A stretch of DNA of 64,000 bases from Fratercula arctica (taxonomy: Eukaryota; Chordata; Aves; Charadriiformes; Alcidae): assembly GCA_947846985.1 (NCBI GenBank), contig CANTUZ010000002.1, positions 137,167,889 to 137,231,888 of the forward strand, read 5' to 3'. The notes under the pieces are model-generated. The model made no database searches. It saw only the letters and a list, made by a program, of their open reading frames with translations, and was not told the DNA's origin. A program made the translations under genes and the position numbers. Below, piece after piece: positions 10,891-23,524 of the stretch. Position 1 is the first letter of the stretch. Every line of letters begins with the position of its first letter.

Positions 10891-13133
10891 CATCAAATAC
10901 TCAGATAGGGACTGAGGGAGAGATTAACCTCTCCTTAATTTAACTGTCTAAAACTAAGGTGCTGAGTCTGAGGAAATCAGTTGCCTTGGTTTCTTCTAAC
11001 CATTGTAGAGGGAGGTTTGTGACTTTTGGTTTAGTTTTATGATGAAGTTAATTTTAACATGAATCCCACTTATTTTAAAGCTGAATGGAAAACTAAATTG
11101 TATGTCCAGCTGCAAAAGGACTCTTCTTTAACTTTCAAGTTTCACTGATACTTCAGTGATCATAGTGTACAGACATAGATCCATATAGTTAAAGATATCT
11201 GGAAATAAGTACAAAGAATTTGGGTTCTGCTGATATAAAATACTCTCAGAAAACCAACAGAAAACTGCGTGATCCTCAGACCAAAAAAGAATTTAATACA
11301 TCTGTATAAAATAATACTATGATATATATGATAGGTACAAATTAGTTTATGGGTGACGGGAATAGAGTACATGTTTCTCCAAGTACACTGGCCTCAACAA
11401 AAAAAATCTTCTTCATATTAATTACAGGATAGTTCTTCCAAGTCAGACTGTAGAGAGGCCACTGCATAACAGCAGCCGTTACACAGAGCACTGCTTTCTG
11501 CCAGTCCTTGGCAGGCTGGCAGGCAGAGCAAAGACTTCATGAACTTGAGCAATGAATATACGTCCCTGGATGCTGGTCCTGCCTAAGCAAGCTCGAAGCA
11601 CCGTTAGCAGGAGCTTAAAAAATAATCTTCCAAGACATTAGTCTAATATTTATCAGAAACTCCAAATTCATTTAAAAATTAGGTTTATTTACGGAAGTCT
11701 ATGCTTTGTAAAAGTAACTCGGTTAATCCTGGGCTGTAGATTCACACACACAGGGCATGTGAATCCATTTCCATGTCATCAGTTGCTGAGGAACTGCTAA
11801 TATTTCAGATGTTAAGAGCAAATATGTCAGTCTTGTCTGTCACTGGTAGGAAATGAGCAGAGATAAGTTTTTGTTTTATTTTGTTTTGTTTTTTTTTTCC
11901 TTAGCAACTGGACTCCTTTCAGCTTTCCTGTTATACTGCAGCCCTAAATATTATTGCTAAATATGTTTGCTTAACAACAATCAGGATTCTCAACTGCTTT
12001 CTAAGTTACTATGTGACTTATTACTGGGAGTGTAGCAAAATACAGTTTTTCCAGTAACTCATCCAGCTAAAGATCACCTTCTACTCTGATAATATACAAT
12101 GAGATCAAACAGAGGAGAAATGACTGCAGCACTCTGAACTCTTTATGAAGAAGTCACAATTCAAAGGAGACGGAATATACAGTTATTTCTTTCAAAGTGA
12201 ATGGCTAGTCAAAATCTGTGGTCCTGTGAGCAATTTTGGTTAGAAGGAAAAGAAAATGATGAAGCCAGGTTACTTTAATACAGTTCTGTTGTTATTTACA
12301 CCAAGCATGTGAAACACTGCTTCACACTGTACTTGAGGAAATCAAATGCTATAAAATGGTCAACACTAACCTCGAGATTCTTTCATGTGAGTTCTCTCTC
12401 AGCTCTTTCAAAAGGGCTTTTTGGCTCTTTTTTCTGTCTTTTTTACCCTTTCTCTGTATCTGTTCCTGTGATTTGTCTCACTGCTTTTCTCTTTCATATA
12501 TTTAGCTACACTAAAATAATAGTCTCCCCCAAAAAGGGGTGTGACTTTTTGATCAGCCAGGTGCTTTATCACTTGACACTGCAAGGCTCTAGTCAGGTCA
12601 CCTTGCAAATGTAATTATACTGCATTATCAGGATTACACCGATATGCATACTGTATATATTCATATAAAATTTACATACTATATACATTTGAGCTCAGTA
12701 TTTGTAAATACTTTGAGCTGTCATAAAAGGGCAGGCTGATGTTATTTTCATCCGGTGTTCATACGAAGTAGGCCAATCATAGTCTATATAATCAGGAGAT
12801 CAACACAGAACTTAAGTGAATATTCATTCGTACCACGTGTATATTCACTGCTAGAATTAAGATCTCATAATTTCCAACAAAACCAGCACTTGGAATACTA
12901 ATAAGTTGTTGGTAAAGAATGCAAAATTGGGTGCAAATAGATAGAAATGCCACCAGAATAGTAGCATGGCATCAGTATACAGACAAATGTAGTGGGCTCA
13001 GTGTTGATCCATTCATATAAAAGAAAAGTAAAAAAAAAATCTGAAATCAGAAGGAGGTGTTTCAGTAAATATTACAGCAGCAGGTGCACAAGAATTACTG
13101 CCATGTGCAAAACAGATTCAGAAATGTGTAGTC
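10891..13133. other. Intergenic, no gene seen
   Basis: AT-rich DNA with no recognisable gene. A moderately GC-rich patch at 11450-11610 contains a small imperfect hairpin (CTGCCAG near 11500 with CTGGCAG a few bases later). A pyrimidine-rich stretch at about 12390-12500 explains the basic open frame on the minus strand at 12408-12608. Confidence 0.55.
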
Positions 13134-13179
13134 TTGATTTGATTTGATTTGATTTGATTTGATTTGATTTGATTTGATT
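13134..13179. repeat. (TTGAT)n microsatellite
   Basis: About nine perfect copies of a five-base unit, TTGAT (equivalently GATTT). No mobile element is recognisable on either side. Perfect arrays of this length are usually polymorphic. Confidence 0.95.
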
Positions 13180-14029
13180 GACCTAGTGCTCATCCTTTTA
13201 GATATGTGTTCATTTCCTTAGTACCCAGCAAGCAAGAGCAGTACAACCCAGAGAGATTCAATGGCCTAATATTAATAATAATTTAATGCTTATATGGAAC
13301 ATGTTTTATATTCAAAGAACTGTACAAATATTAACCAACTAATACAAACTAATGTTATTCCTTTACTATCTAATCATATTAATGAAGAATATTACTTATT
13401 CTTCATCTACTCTCTCATGTTTTTAGCTCTTTGCATTTGAGCATTTTATGGTAAACTCTAGAGATCAATTCGTACAGCTAAGAAAGATGCATACATGCAT
13501 AATACATTTTACAAACTCCTCCTTAAACAGTGTCTGCCGCAGAATGTAGACAAGAGGTCTTAAAATGAGGCATTGCATAAAGATTCTGGTTTTGTGATAT
13601 TGTGAGTTAAGTATTGATGGAACTGAAAGAATTTCAGGTAAAATTAAAGCTGGTCAGAATTTTCCTGAGACTAATTTACTGTCTGAGAATGGCAGTTTCT
13701 CAGAAATCTTCAGATGTACAGTCCAGCACACCTGCTAGGTTTTTCTGAGGAGGGAAAGTCCTGAAACAGGGCCCAAGGACGTCCAACTCTGAGTAGCCCA
13801 GTAGGTTTATCGGTCCAATGTTGAACAGTTGGGGAAAAGTAATAGTACCTAGTTCGTTGTGTTTTGAAGATGGAAATATGATAGAAATACTAAGCGTAAT
13901 TACTCTATGCTTTATTTTTTTATGCAAAGTTTCCAGCCTATTGGCTGTAGTGTCCTGGACACTTTCCAGCTTGCCTAAATAATTACATTCTGGCTACTTA
14001 ACTTTTTTGCCTCTCTTGAGGGACAAGAG
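13180..14029. other. Intergenic, no gene seen
   Basis: No recognisable gene or repeat. The open frame on the minus strand at 13700-13927 has no familiar motif. The stretch leads directly into the CR1 fragment, whose 5' junction cannot be placed exactly. Confidence 0.5.
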
Positions 14030-14041
14030 ACCTTGCAGAGC

Positions 14042-14059
14042 CTAGATAGATCTATCTAG
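14042..14059. repeat. Perfect 18-base palindrome
   Basis: CTAGATAGATCTATCTAG equals its own reverse complement. It sits at the 5' edge of the CR1 fragment and seems to come from a local inverted duplication of CTAGATAGA, since the element reads on smoothly if one arm is ignored. Confidence 0.9.
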
Positions 14060-14303
14060 ATAGACTGGAGCATTGGGCAGTGATTAATGGGATGAAATTT
14101 AACAAGTCCAAATGCCAGATTCTGCACCTAGGATGGAGTACAGGCACAAGTATAAATTGAGAGGGAGCAGCCCTGCAGAAAGAGATCTGGGGGTGCTGGC
14201 TGACAGCAGGCTCAACACGAGTCATCTGCGTGCCCTGGCAACCAAGAGTGCCAACCACATCCTGGGGTGAATCAAACACAGTATAACCAGCCTGTCAAAA
14301 GCG

Positions 14304-14714
14304 GTGATTGTCCCACTGTATTTAGCACTGGTGCAGCCTCACCTCAAGTACTGTGTACAGTTCTGGGTCCCACAATTTAAGAAGGATGTGAAAGTCCTTG
14401 AACGCATCCAGAGGAAGGCAACAAAGCTGCTGAAAGGTCTGGAAGGCATGTCCTATGAGGAGTGGCTAAGGACTTTGGGCTTGTTGAGTTTGGAGAAATG
14501 GAGGCTGAGGGGCGACCTCATTGCTCTCTCCAGCTTCCTGAGGAGGGAGGTGCTGAGCTCTTCTCCCTGGTATCCAGTGACAGGATGTGTGGCAATGGTT
14601 CAAAGCTGTGCCAGGGAAGGTTTAGACTGGACATTAGGAAGAATTTGTTTAACGAGAGGGTGGTCAAACACTGAAACAGGCTTCCTAGAGAGGTGGTTGA
14701 TGCCCCAAGCCTGA
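14304..14714 (+). pseudogene. CR1 ORF2 C-terminal remnant
   Basis: The frame starting at 14304 (no true start; it is an internal methionine) encodes the region after the reverse transcriptase core of CR1 ORF2. [16 protein letters not shown], near residues 14-29, is the typical conserved segment, followed by [16 protein letters not shown] and the [18 protein letters not shown] block. Around 14545-14560 the family reading moves to another frame, where [16 protein letters not shown] and [11 protein letters not shown] continue until a stop at 14672-14674 in a position where CR1 normally has tryptophan (TGG). The first frame continues out of register to 14714. No promoter or intact upstream half is present, so this is a remnant, not a gene. 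Confidence 0.9.
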
Positions 14715-14829
14715 CAGTGTTTAAGAGGCATTTGGACAATGCCTTTAACAACATGCTTTAACTTGGTCAGCCCTGAAGTGGTCAGACAGTTGGATCAGAT
14801 GATCATTGTAGGTTCCTTCCAACTGGAAT

Positions 14830-14899
14830 ATTCTATTCTATTCTATTCTATTCTATTCTATTCTATTCTATTCTATTCTATTCTATTCTATTCTATTCT
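14830..14899. repeat. (ATTCT)14 microsatellite, CR1 tail
   Basis: Fourteen perfect ATTCT units (70 bases) followed by a diverged GTTCT. It is the 3' terminal repeat of the CR1 copy, expanded well beyond the few units usual at a CR1 end. ATTCT is also the unit expanded in human ATXN10, where long arrays unwind easily. Confidence 0.97.
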
Positions 14900-17259
14900 G
14901 TTCTCTACAGTTTATGTTATTTATCATTTCCTGTTGAGCAGTGTTACTGTGGCCTACTAATTCTTTCATTTTCATTCAGAGTTTAAGTCATCCCTGGATA
15001 TGTTTGAGTGTCTGAGAGCAGGAGAAAGAATAATTGTGATATTTTTTGGGAAATGCTTACAAACTAAATGCAGATAAGGAGTGATGAAAGAATTAGGGAG
15101 ATGGGGGAAGCTGGACATTCATTGTAGCAGTATGCTTAAATGGTTACTCAAAAAGCAGGGTACATTGCGTTGAAAGGTTTCATGGTTTATTTTGCAAATA
15201 TAGCAAATAAGTAAATGAAAGTTTATATATTCATCTCTTACATAGCCTACCAGATATAGTTCTTGTGGAAGCATGTGGATAATAAAGGATTTACCTGACA
15301 GACTAGCTCAAGCGTAATAATAGACAAAAGGAAAATTCAGAGACAAACTTGACCAAAATAGGATTGCAAAGCTACTGAAAGATATGAAAAGATATGAAAG
15401 AGTAGGAGTGGTGGATAGATATGAGAAGGTAATGGAGCAAATACGTGCATGTTTATATGATAAAAGATGAAAATGTATTTATTTGTGCTGTCAAGACTGG
15501 AAAGTATTCTATGCCAATATTTCCCGTTCAATGCAATGACTGTGTATTGAAATGTTGTAGATTTTTCAAACTACTTACCCAAGAACACAATTTGGATTTA
15601 GGAATAGTTAATCTTATGGTGTAATAAGAATAAATCAATGCTGACAGAATAGGAAAAGTCAACTATCTAACTTGTGGAGGTAACCTATGTCCATACTGAG
15701 AACAGTAAGGATTTGTAGTGAGCGGACTGCAATACAATTTTGGAGCGGAGGAGTTTCTGCAATTGATTTTAACTAGTTACAGAAAAAAAAAAATAGATGT
15801 GTGTGTGGGGAAATGCTGTAAGTTTTTGCTTTCTTTTCTAGGAAGCTGAGGCTTTGGGCACTGTTATTTTACCATTATGAATCTCTCATAGTTACTGCTT
15901 TACCACTTCCTGCTCTAATAATTGTAGCAAGAAAGCTCTCCCATCAAGAATCACCCATTGAAAGCTGTTCTCTTCCTGCATAGTAGCAGCAGTATAGGGC
16001 ACATGGTCCCCATGCCCAAAGATTTACATGGGCTACCAGATCATTTCCCAGTGCAATTGGAGGAATCAGCTCTGCTTTTATGCTTTGGACCTACTTTAGG
16101 CTAGAAATCAAGACCATCTGGAAGATGAGTGAGAATCTCGCCATGAAATTTGTACCTCGTGGTGAGGCAGGCATCACTGTCTTGAGTCTTTCCATTCTTA
16201 GCTTAGTCCAACAGAGATCCAGGTTCATTGGCACTGAGAACACATTCCAAAACTTTACACTTGTTTTACCCTAAAGAGTGAGTTCAACAGGCTCCTATGG
16301 AAGACCATTCCCTTTATGATGTGTATTGCAGAAAGGGCATATTATGTAAGTGATACATAGACAAATATTTAAATATATTCCTCTGATTGGATTACTTTTA
16401 CGGTGGTTCTTAACTAAACTGATAGAAACTCTCTATGAAAAATATACAAGTGAAAAGCTAATAACTGCACAAGTTACTTCTGAAAAGCAGAAGCCTAAAA
16501 GTCATGCAGGCCCTAACTTTATCCCTGTAAGTGTTTTAGTGAGTCTCTCTCTTTGAGAGTTTTGCTTTACTTTCTTTTTAAACTGTTGAAATAACACCTT
16601 TACTTGGGGGCTTGGAGCTTAATTAGGCAGGTATTATAAAGGTCTTTTTAAAGGTTAATACAGCTGCCAAGCTTTATTACCTGTCATTTCAGTTTTGTTA
16701 CCAGCTCCAGTTTGCTAGTAAGCCTCAAAAAAGCCACAAACCTCAAAACATATTGCTATTAGTGCCACATCTTCACTCTCACCTTAAGAGACCCACATGT
16801 TTATCCAGTATTTTACACCACAAATTATGACAGGAAGTCATTATTTCTTGTATTTGTATAATGTTGAGTGAAGCATTACCCAGTTGGCTTCTCTGCAGAA
16901 TGCTCTATAAATATTAATATTAAACATCAATTTTATAATCATTGTGGTTATTGTTACGGTTGTTTTTATTATTGCTATGATTATTATTATGTAATGACAT
17001 ACTTAACATTGGTAATCCATTACATATGTTTTGAATTTGTTATACTGTAATACAGTATCTTGAACCTATGTTATAGACAACCTGAGTGTTCTACTTTTTT
17101 CGTGTTTAAAGCTGAATTTAAAGTGTATCTCCACTATATCAGGACAAATCAGCAGGTGCTATCAAAAAAAAAAGCCCATATACCACATTGATACATCTAT
17201 ATGTCTGCATTAATTTTTTGGCTATTCTTGACTTTTGCATGCTTCCACCAAGCTGGTTG
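14900..17259. other. Intergenic, no gene seen
   Basis: AT-rich DNA. Small local duplications of GATATGAAA occur near 15380-15400. No gene, RNA or repeat family recognised. Confidence 0.55.
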
Positions 17260-17735
17260 ATCCCGTCGGGAAGCAGCAAGAGTGGGCTTCTCTGCTGAGG
17301 GAAGGGAGCTGGGAATCGAGGGTGACACCAGGTTGACTGGACAGTGCCCTCACTGACATGTGCAGAGTCCTGCTGTGCTCAAACCAGGAGAGCAGAACAG
17401 GTACGGAGAGGGTAAGCAGAGTCAGACAAAAGCCCCAGCATCCACAGACAAATTTGCAGTGGCCAGGCAGGTCTGAGGAGAAGGCAACGGGGTCAGGTCA
17501 GAGCCAAGAAGGCCAGGACCAGGCACAGGCACACCTGCATGGTGACTTAGGTGAGGGGCTGGGGCAGGGGCTGAGCTGGGACAAGCTCTTGAGTCAATGG
17601 GCTGAGGGTGCCTGGGTGAGCCCCAGAGGAGGCTCTTCACAGCCCCTCTTTGCAAGGCTCTTTACACTGCCCCTTGGCTGTGCTGATCCAGAACTCACTT
17701 CCAGCAGCCCCAGCTGAACCTTCAGGATGTGGGGG
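17260..17735. other. GC-rich, CpG-poor island
   Basis: A sharply bounded block of high G+C inside AT-rich DNA, with purine-rich + strand. It holds only a handful of CpG dinucleotides, so it is not a typical CpG-island promoter. Several good splice-donor strings occur on the + strand: AGG|GTAAGC near 17411, TAG|GTGAGG near 17551 and TGG|GTGAGC near 17615. A G-quadruplex motif lies at 17555-17580. The open frames here (for example 17358-17717) are composition effects. It could be an old LTR or other repeat I do not recognise, an exon cluster of a noncoding RNA, or a decayed minisatellite. Confidence 0.5.
17555..17580 (+). promoter_or_regulatory. G-quadruplex motif
   Basis: Four G runs at 17555-17558, 17561-17564, 17567-17570 and 17578-17580, separated by loops of two, two and seven bases. 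This meets the standard G3+N1-7 rule on the + strand. Whether it folds or acts in vivo is unknown. Confidence 0.75.
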
Positions 17736-20700
17736 GACAAGCTGCAAAGCTTCTTGGTGCACTCAGGGCTGTGACAGATACATGGTGGTCTGTTGTGGGA
17801 CTACTTGGATTTATTCTACCTGTGCTCTGCCTTGCTAGTTAGTTACTATTGAATAAGAGAATTAATTCCCAAGTAATGCTAAGAAAAAAAAAAAAAAAAA
17901 GTTCCTTGAAGTATCTGGGGCAAGGATAATAAAATAAGTAATTATTCCAAACACTGAGGTAGTGGTGGGTCACTGCAGCAACTTGAGGCCATAACGGAGC
18001 ACATGAACAGAAATGCAATGCTCATAATACAGTATTGCTTGCTCCTTGTCCTGTTTCTTAACCTTTACCAAACAACAAGTCTCTAAAAGAGACTGTTCCC
18101 AAGTGCAGTGTATATCTGCTGCGTTTTCTGGCTTCTCTTCTCACTTCGTGCCTATCCCAGTATCCATCCTTATCCTCTCCAGCTTCACAGCGCTGAATCC
18201 ACTGTACTTGGCTATGTCAGGTGCTTTTAATTGTGCTCCTGTCTCCTCTTTAATCATCCCCCAAACCTATAACAATCTAAACCCCTCCATATTGAATCTG
18301 ATTTCTATCTCGCTTTTCCCTTGTTCTTGCCCTCTTCCTGCCTGACTAAGTGATCAGAAGAATCAGAGGGGAAATCCTGTTTTTTACAGCGCTTGGCATA
18401 TCTCTACATGTATTTGGGAGACTCATTTCTGAGCTAGGTGATAAAGTTCATCCTGGTCTGATCCCGGTTATGTTATCAGCTGCCTTAGGAAACCTTTTTT
18501 CATGAGGTAAAGTGGAAAGGAGATTACGCAGAGAAAGGGAACAGCTGGTGCACTCCTACACATGTGCAAGAGCCCAGATGCGCAAACTTTTGGATTTGTA
18601 ATTATAGAAGCTTGGCAGCTTTAGGTGCTTGCAAGATTTAGTGTGAATGAGGACTGGGTGAACCACATTGTCCTCAGAAACTTGTGTTCATTGTTCATGC
18701 CACCTTTATTAATACTAAAGATGGGTGAACATGGGTGTAAATATTTTCGTTGAAAATAAAAACATGCATATATAGGTCAGTAAGCAGATGGTGACTCTGA
18801 ACTCTTGGCTTTTGTGATAAATTCTCAGTCTGCCTTTTAAGTAAAATAAGAAATTATGGTAAGCAAGAGGGACCAGGAAACCACAGCTGCTATTTCTGAT
18901 GTTAAGTTTAGCCACTTCTGACAAGTATTGCAGCATCTTGGAATTACGTACAATTTATACTGTGGTCTCTTGTACACTTTCTAAGTTCTTGGGGACCTTC
19001 ATAACGTGACTTTTTCATGTCATGAGATGAGATGCTGAGAAGTGTATGTTTGTAATATTTTGGGTGTAAGGCCGAATAGGGATTTGTAGTGTAATACTGT
19101 GTCCTGGACCTGTGCTGGTATATTTGAATTGTCTTATGATAGTGGGAAATGGATGAACGACTATAGGATGAATGAAGGAATTCTGCTTATTATCCCTCAT
19201 CTGGACTGGACTCAGTGAATTTACAAATGTACAGTTAAGTTAAATTACACACTACTCTCATTTTAAGCTGTTTTTTGTGCAGTGTGTATGTAGAGGTTAA
19301 AAGTTTCTACTTTAACAAACCTACAAAACACCTTCATGGTATGAACATCTCTCAGATCATAAAGACTCTTTTTCCATGGTTCTTTGATAACTCTTTACTT
19401 GAAGTGTGTAGCATTTTTTAGTTCAACTAGTTTTTTTTTATTCTCATATTTCAACTTGGTATTACTTATTTTTTACTATTTATTGTACAGGAAGTAGCCT
19501 TGATGAGAATTCCAGAAACTTCAAGTTCTTAAATAGATTTATTGATTTTCAAGTTTTAACTCTCTAGAAACTGTAACTCTTTGATAGCATATACAGGATT
19601 AATACATTAGATGCCAAAACTTGTAATTTAAAAGGTAACAAGAGAAACAGCTGTAATTTTCCAGATACACTATGAAAATACCAGATAACTTTTGGATACT
19701 ATGCTAGAAGTTTCTTCTACTAATTAAATCTAAATGTACAGCCATTAAGGAAATGAAAAAGCCTTCTGCAATGAACTTAAGTTTCAGAAGACTTTAAAGC
19801 ATTTAAAAATAAAATAAAAATTAAAAGCATGGTATTACTTAGAAACCAGTCACCACAACTGACTTAACATCTTTATTTATATGTGAGTGTTAGATAATCT
19901 TCTAAGGAATCTAAAAATTTCTGTATGGTAATGTCATATATAAAATCCTTTTTAAAGTAAGAATATTTAAAATTCAGACACTCAACGTATATCCAAGACA
20001 TACTCCCTATTTAAGTGCCCTTCTAAAGCTGAATCTTAACGAGCTAAAGCTCCTTCAGTTTCTTGCAGCCTTGGCATTTCTTCTGCATCTGTTGATATCA
20101 TCAGTCTGTAACACTTAGAAGAAGGAAGCTCCATTTCCAAGTCCAGGGAAGAGTGATTATGAATTCAATATGCCAGCAGAGAAATTCAAACGGAGGTCAA
20201 GTATCTTGTATCCTATTAGTGTGTGGGATTGCTATAAGTCATCCAGGGTTTTTTTTAAGTCATCTCAGTTCAACTTTAGGAGAACTTTCAGACACATCTG
20301 TTTTTAGGTTTAAATTTTAAAAAAGATCACTTCCAAAAAATGATGGGTTTATAAACTACACACAGAGTAACATCCAGCTTTGAGGGAAACTAGGCTAGCA
20401 AAATTCTGTCCATACTGAAACGAGCTGCAAATCTCCAGTTATCTTCAGAGAAGTGAAAGTTTTACCAGGTTAATCCAGTATCAAATGCTGGATTGGAACT
20501 GGAGGAAAGAACATTCCAAGCTGGCAATCACTGAGAAAGTCTTATTTCAAACCCATTGAAATTGGTGGCAAAATGAATTAATCATAATGGAGCCAAGACA
20601 CCATCTTTGCTCTTTATAATAGTCTTTGTTTTAAAGAAAGAAGTTATACTGAGGCATGGAAGGGACAGAGAACTATACAGAATCATCTGTATAGTCACCA

Positions 20701-23504
20701 TGTCAAGTTCCCAATGAGCTTAATGCTATCACCTTAATTTCTGACACAGGCTAGCCTATTTCTTTGTATAGCCAGTCCTCTAACATATTGATATACCCAA
20801 CCAAAGAGTCACTCTTAATGTTTAGATTCAGAATGCAAAACTGTATAAATAATTAAAAATTTAGGCTAATCAATGTTTGTTGGGCTTTTTTTTTTTTCCG
20901 AATAAGTTCGTGTACTCTACAGACTTGTTAAAAAGATGGACTAGATTATTTAAAAATATGTTGTCTGTTGATTTCCTGGGTTGGAACACAACAATATTCT
21001 GTTTCTATTTAGAGCAACAATATCATTCTTGCATAACCTAAAACCATCATATTAGGTATAGGTCTCTCTCAGTGGATCACTACTGAAAAAGACATTTTCT
21101 AGAGAGATTTTAATGCTGAAGGAGGCAGTTCAAAATTTATTTCAAAGACAATATTCCTTTCTATGATTTTTAGCTACTCCTGTCATAGGAATTTTGAAGA
21201 TGAAAATAAAACAAAGACTAAGTAAAATTGATTGCAGGTCTTGTTCCTACTGTGTGCTACATTTTACATTACTGCCAATAACACTGAGATTCTAATGAAT
21301 TAATTACCCATTGGGACCTTGACGTGATCTGATTGAAACAAAACTACAGGACAGGAGAAGAAGGGAGACAATAACGGCAAGAAACAGGTGACATCTCCTG
21401 GCATATAGATTGGTGCTTGATCTTCTAATCGTTCAGGTAAAGATGAAAAATGGCATTATCCCAACACTAATTTACATGCAGCTCCAGAAACTGAATATGG
21501 AAAAGGTAAACCACTTCAGAAGATCTCCAAAGTCCATTCAAATCAGTAAGAGTGTCCTGACTGAATTTACCAGGGTTTGGTTCAGGTTTTGATTGAAACC
21601 CCCACCCTAAATGAACATTGTATGCTTAGCTGGAAAAAAAACCCCACACATTATCGATAGGCCTTTCTTGATATCTGTGTTCCGTATGACTATTCTTCCA
21701 GTGTTTGATAAGTAACGGTGAGCTTTTTAACCTTGAAAGAGTCCAGGAAAACCACAGAGGGATAAAGTTCCATTAATGAACAGTGTCTATTCGGTAGTGT
21801 GTAGTATGGCAATGACTGATTCCCAGGTGAATCACCTTGAAATGTACCTTTCAAATCTATTTGCCTGATAGAAATCTTGGTGACTTCAGAAAGGCAATGT
21901 TTTTTCTTGTATATATTTACATATTATCATTTGCATCCTCTTTACTTACAGCTCAGCCTAACATTTCTCTTGGAGCGTTATTTTAACATTTTTACCTCTA
22001 ACTGTATGTAGCGCTTATGAAATATTAATAGCATAAGCCAACATTTATATTAAAGAAAGTTTAGTGTGTGTGGTTAAAGATATGATTTAACATTATAGCC
22101 CTAGGAAAAAAAGATTGATGTAATTTTCATAAGACCATCATGTTATAATGCTACTCTCAACTTAGTCTTATGTACACCCAAATGCAGAAGACTTAGTTCA
22201 GCAATTGCTGAAATAGACAAAATAATGTTCTTTCTTTAAAATTCTGCTCAAACCCTCCCTCTGGTATTTCACAATAGAGCTGTTTTATCTATGAAGTAAA
22301 ACAGGACAATTGTAAAATATGTCACGCTTTCAAAGCTAGTTATCGGTAATAATTCCCATGCTAACTGAATGTTTTCTGTCTTTCCATCAACATAGACAAT
22401 AAACCATGGAAAGAACTACACAAGCGACCCAGCAAGAATATAATATACTCACTTTTTAACAGTGGCAACTTGAATGAATAAGCAGGACTTTCCAGATAAT
22501 TCATATTTAATGTGAAACCAGTGAATTTGATATATTTCTCATGTATAAAAGATACCCTTAAATCAACCTTTGTTCAATTAGATTGCTTTTCATGTAGAGA
22601 CAATGAGATTTGAGAATCACAGCCAAATTGTCCCATAGGCACACAAACTCAAGTCATGCTCCAATTGAATATATTACTCCTAGGCAAAGTTTTCTATTTA
22701 AATCTGTTTTCCCATAAGAAAGGAACTGCTAGTATGTAATAGAAAGCACCATCTCAAATGTTGTACACAAGTAGGATTTAATCACCTAACTGTCACACGA
22801 ATAAAGTGTCCAAGTTTCAGATCTTGAAAAGCCTCTTTCAGTTGCATCCAAGTCCTTGAGGAGACACCTATGTTTTTGACATTATCCTCCTCCAGACAGC
22901 TACACTTCAGCCCTGGGCCTCTCAAGAAAGACAATCTTTACTGCCTTTACTGCGCTGAGCAAGCCAGCATTTCTTTGTGTTTCAGTGTCTGTGCTCCACA
23001 CACCTTGCCTGCAAGTTGGATTTGCTAAACCGATATTTATTAACTTGGGTTGTCTGCAGAGCACTCAGTCATGACACACAGGAAGGTACTCTAGCTATAA
23101 TGCCTTCCCCACAAAATGAACACTTAGGCATAGTTCTACCTGTGTAAACAAAACAAATAAAGGTGACTGAGTGTGAAAATAAAGGTTACGTGACTCCTCA
23201 AAGTTTAGCATTATTTTAATGAAAGCCATTGCGGAAACAGTGTCTGAAATAGTCTGCAGATATCTTGGGGGGAAGGGTCACAAAAAGTTACGAATCTGTA
23301 TTTTAGTATTTAAACATGTCAACTGTTTACTTTAAGAGCTATTAAAAAGCATTTTAAAATATTGAAAAAAAATATTAAGTTAACATTTCCATGTTCTTCC
23401 AGAGCACAGTGTTAACAGCAGTAACTTTTTCTTCTCTGAGGGAACAGCGCCCTGCTGGGAGCTGGTGCCAGGTCTGCTGCGTTCCTGTGGGGTGAAGTTT
23501 TGTA
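17736..23504. other. Intergenic, no gene seen
   Basis: About 5.8 kb without recognisable gene or repeat. A run of 17 A lies at 17884-17900, some 150 bases after the GC-rich island, without a clear polyadenylation signal or target duplication that would mark a retrocopy. The stretch 19400-22500 is especially AT-rich. From about 23395 the composition rises towards the CTCF-like site. Confidence 0.5.
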
Positions 23505-23524
23505 CCCGCACTAGATGGCAGGGA
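23505..23524 (+). promoter_or_regulatory. CTCF-like binding motif
   Basis: CCCGCACTAGATGGCAGGGA contains GCACTAGATGGCAG, which differs from the core CTCF consensus CCASYAGRKGGCRS only in the first base. CTCF is an eleven-zinc-finger protein whose motif is conserved across vertebrates; it anchors chromatin loops and insulators. The motif reads on the + strand, which sets the direction in which a loop would form. It lies in a locally GC-richer, repeat-free patch (about 23395-23570), as many bound sites do. Occupancy cannot be shown from sequence. Confidence 0.5.

Larger units (their letters stand above)
14030..14899 (+). mobile_element. CR1 LINE fragment, 3' end
   Basis: Seen: the sequence from about 14065 reads as the 3' third of a CR1 non-LTR retrotransposon: the stretch encoding FNKSKCQILHLG near 14098, then the ORF2 C-terminal region, a short 3' UTR and a terminal (ATTCT) array. 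Known: CR1 is the dominant LINE of birds, most copies are 5'-truncated, and insertions end in a short tandem 3' repeat instead of poly(A). The 5' boundary is uncertain; 14030-14064 has only weak CR1 resemblance and contains an 18-base palindrome. The coding part is broken by frameshifts and a TGG-to-TGA type stop, so the copy is dead. Confidence 0.95.

Noticed and set aside
17358..17717. 119-codon frame in the GC-rich island
   Set aside because: Low-complexity Q/G/S/E composition that follows base content; no domain recognised.
23428..23447. GCGCCCTGCTGGGAG considered as a second CTCF site in reverse orientation
   Set aside because: It does not align to the reverse core consensus without several mismatches.
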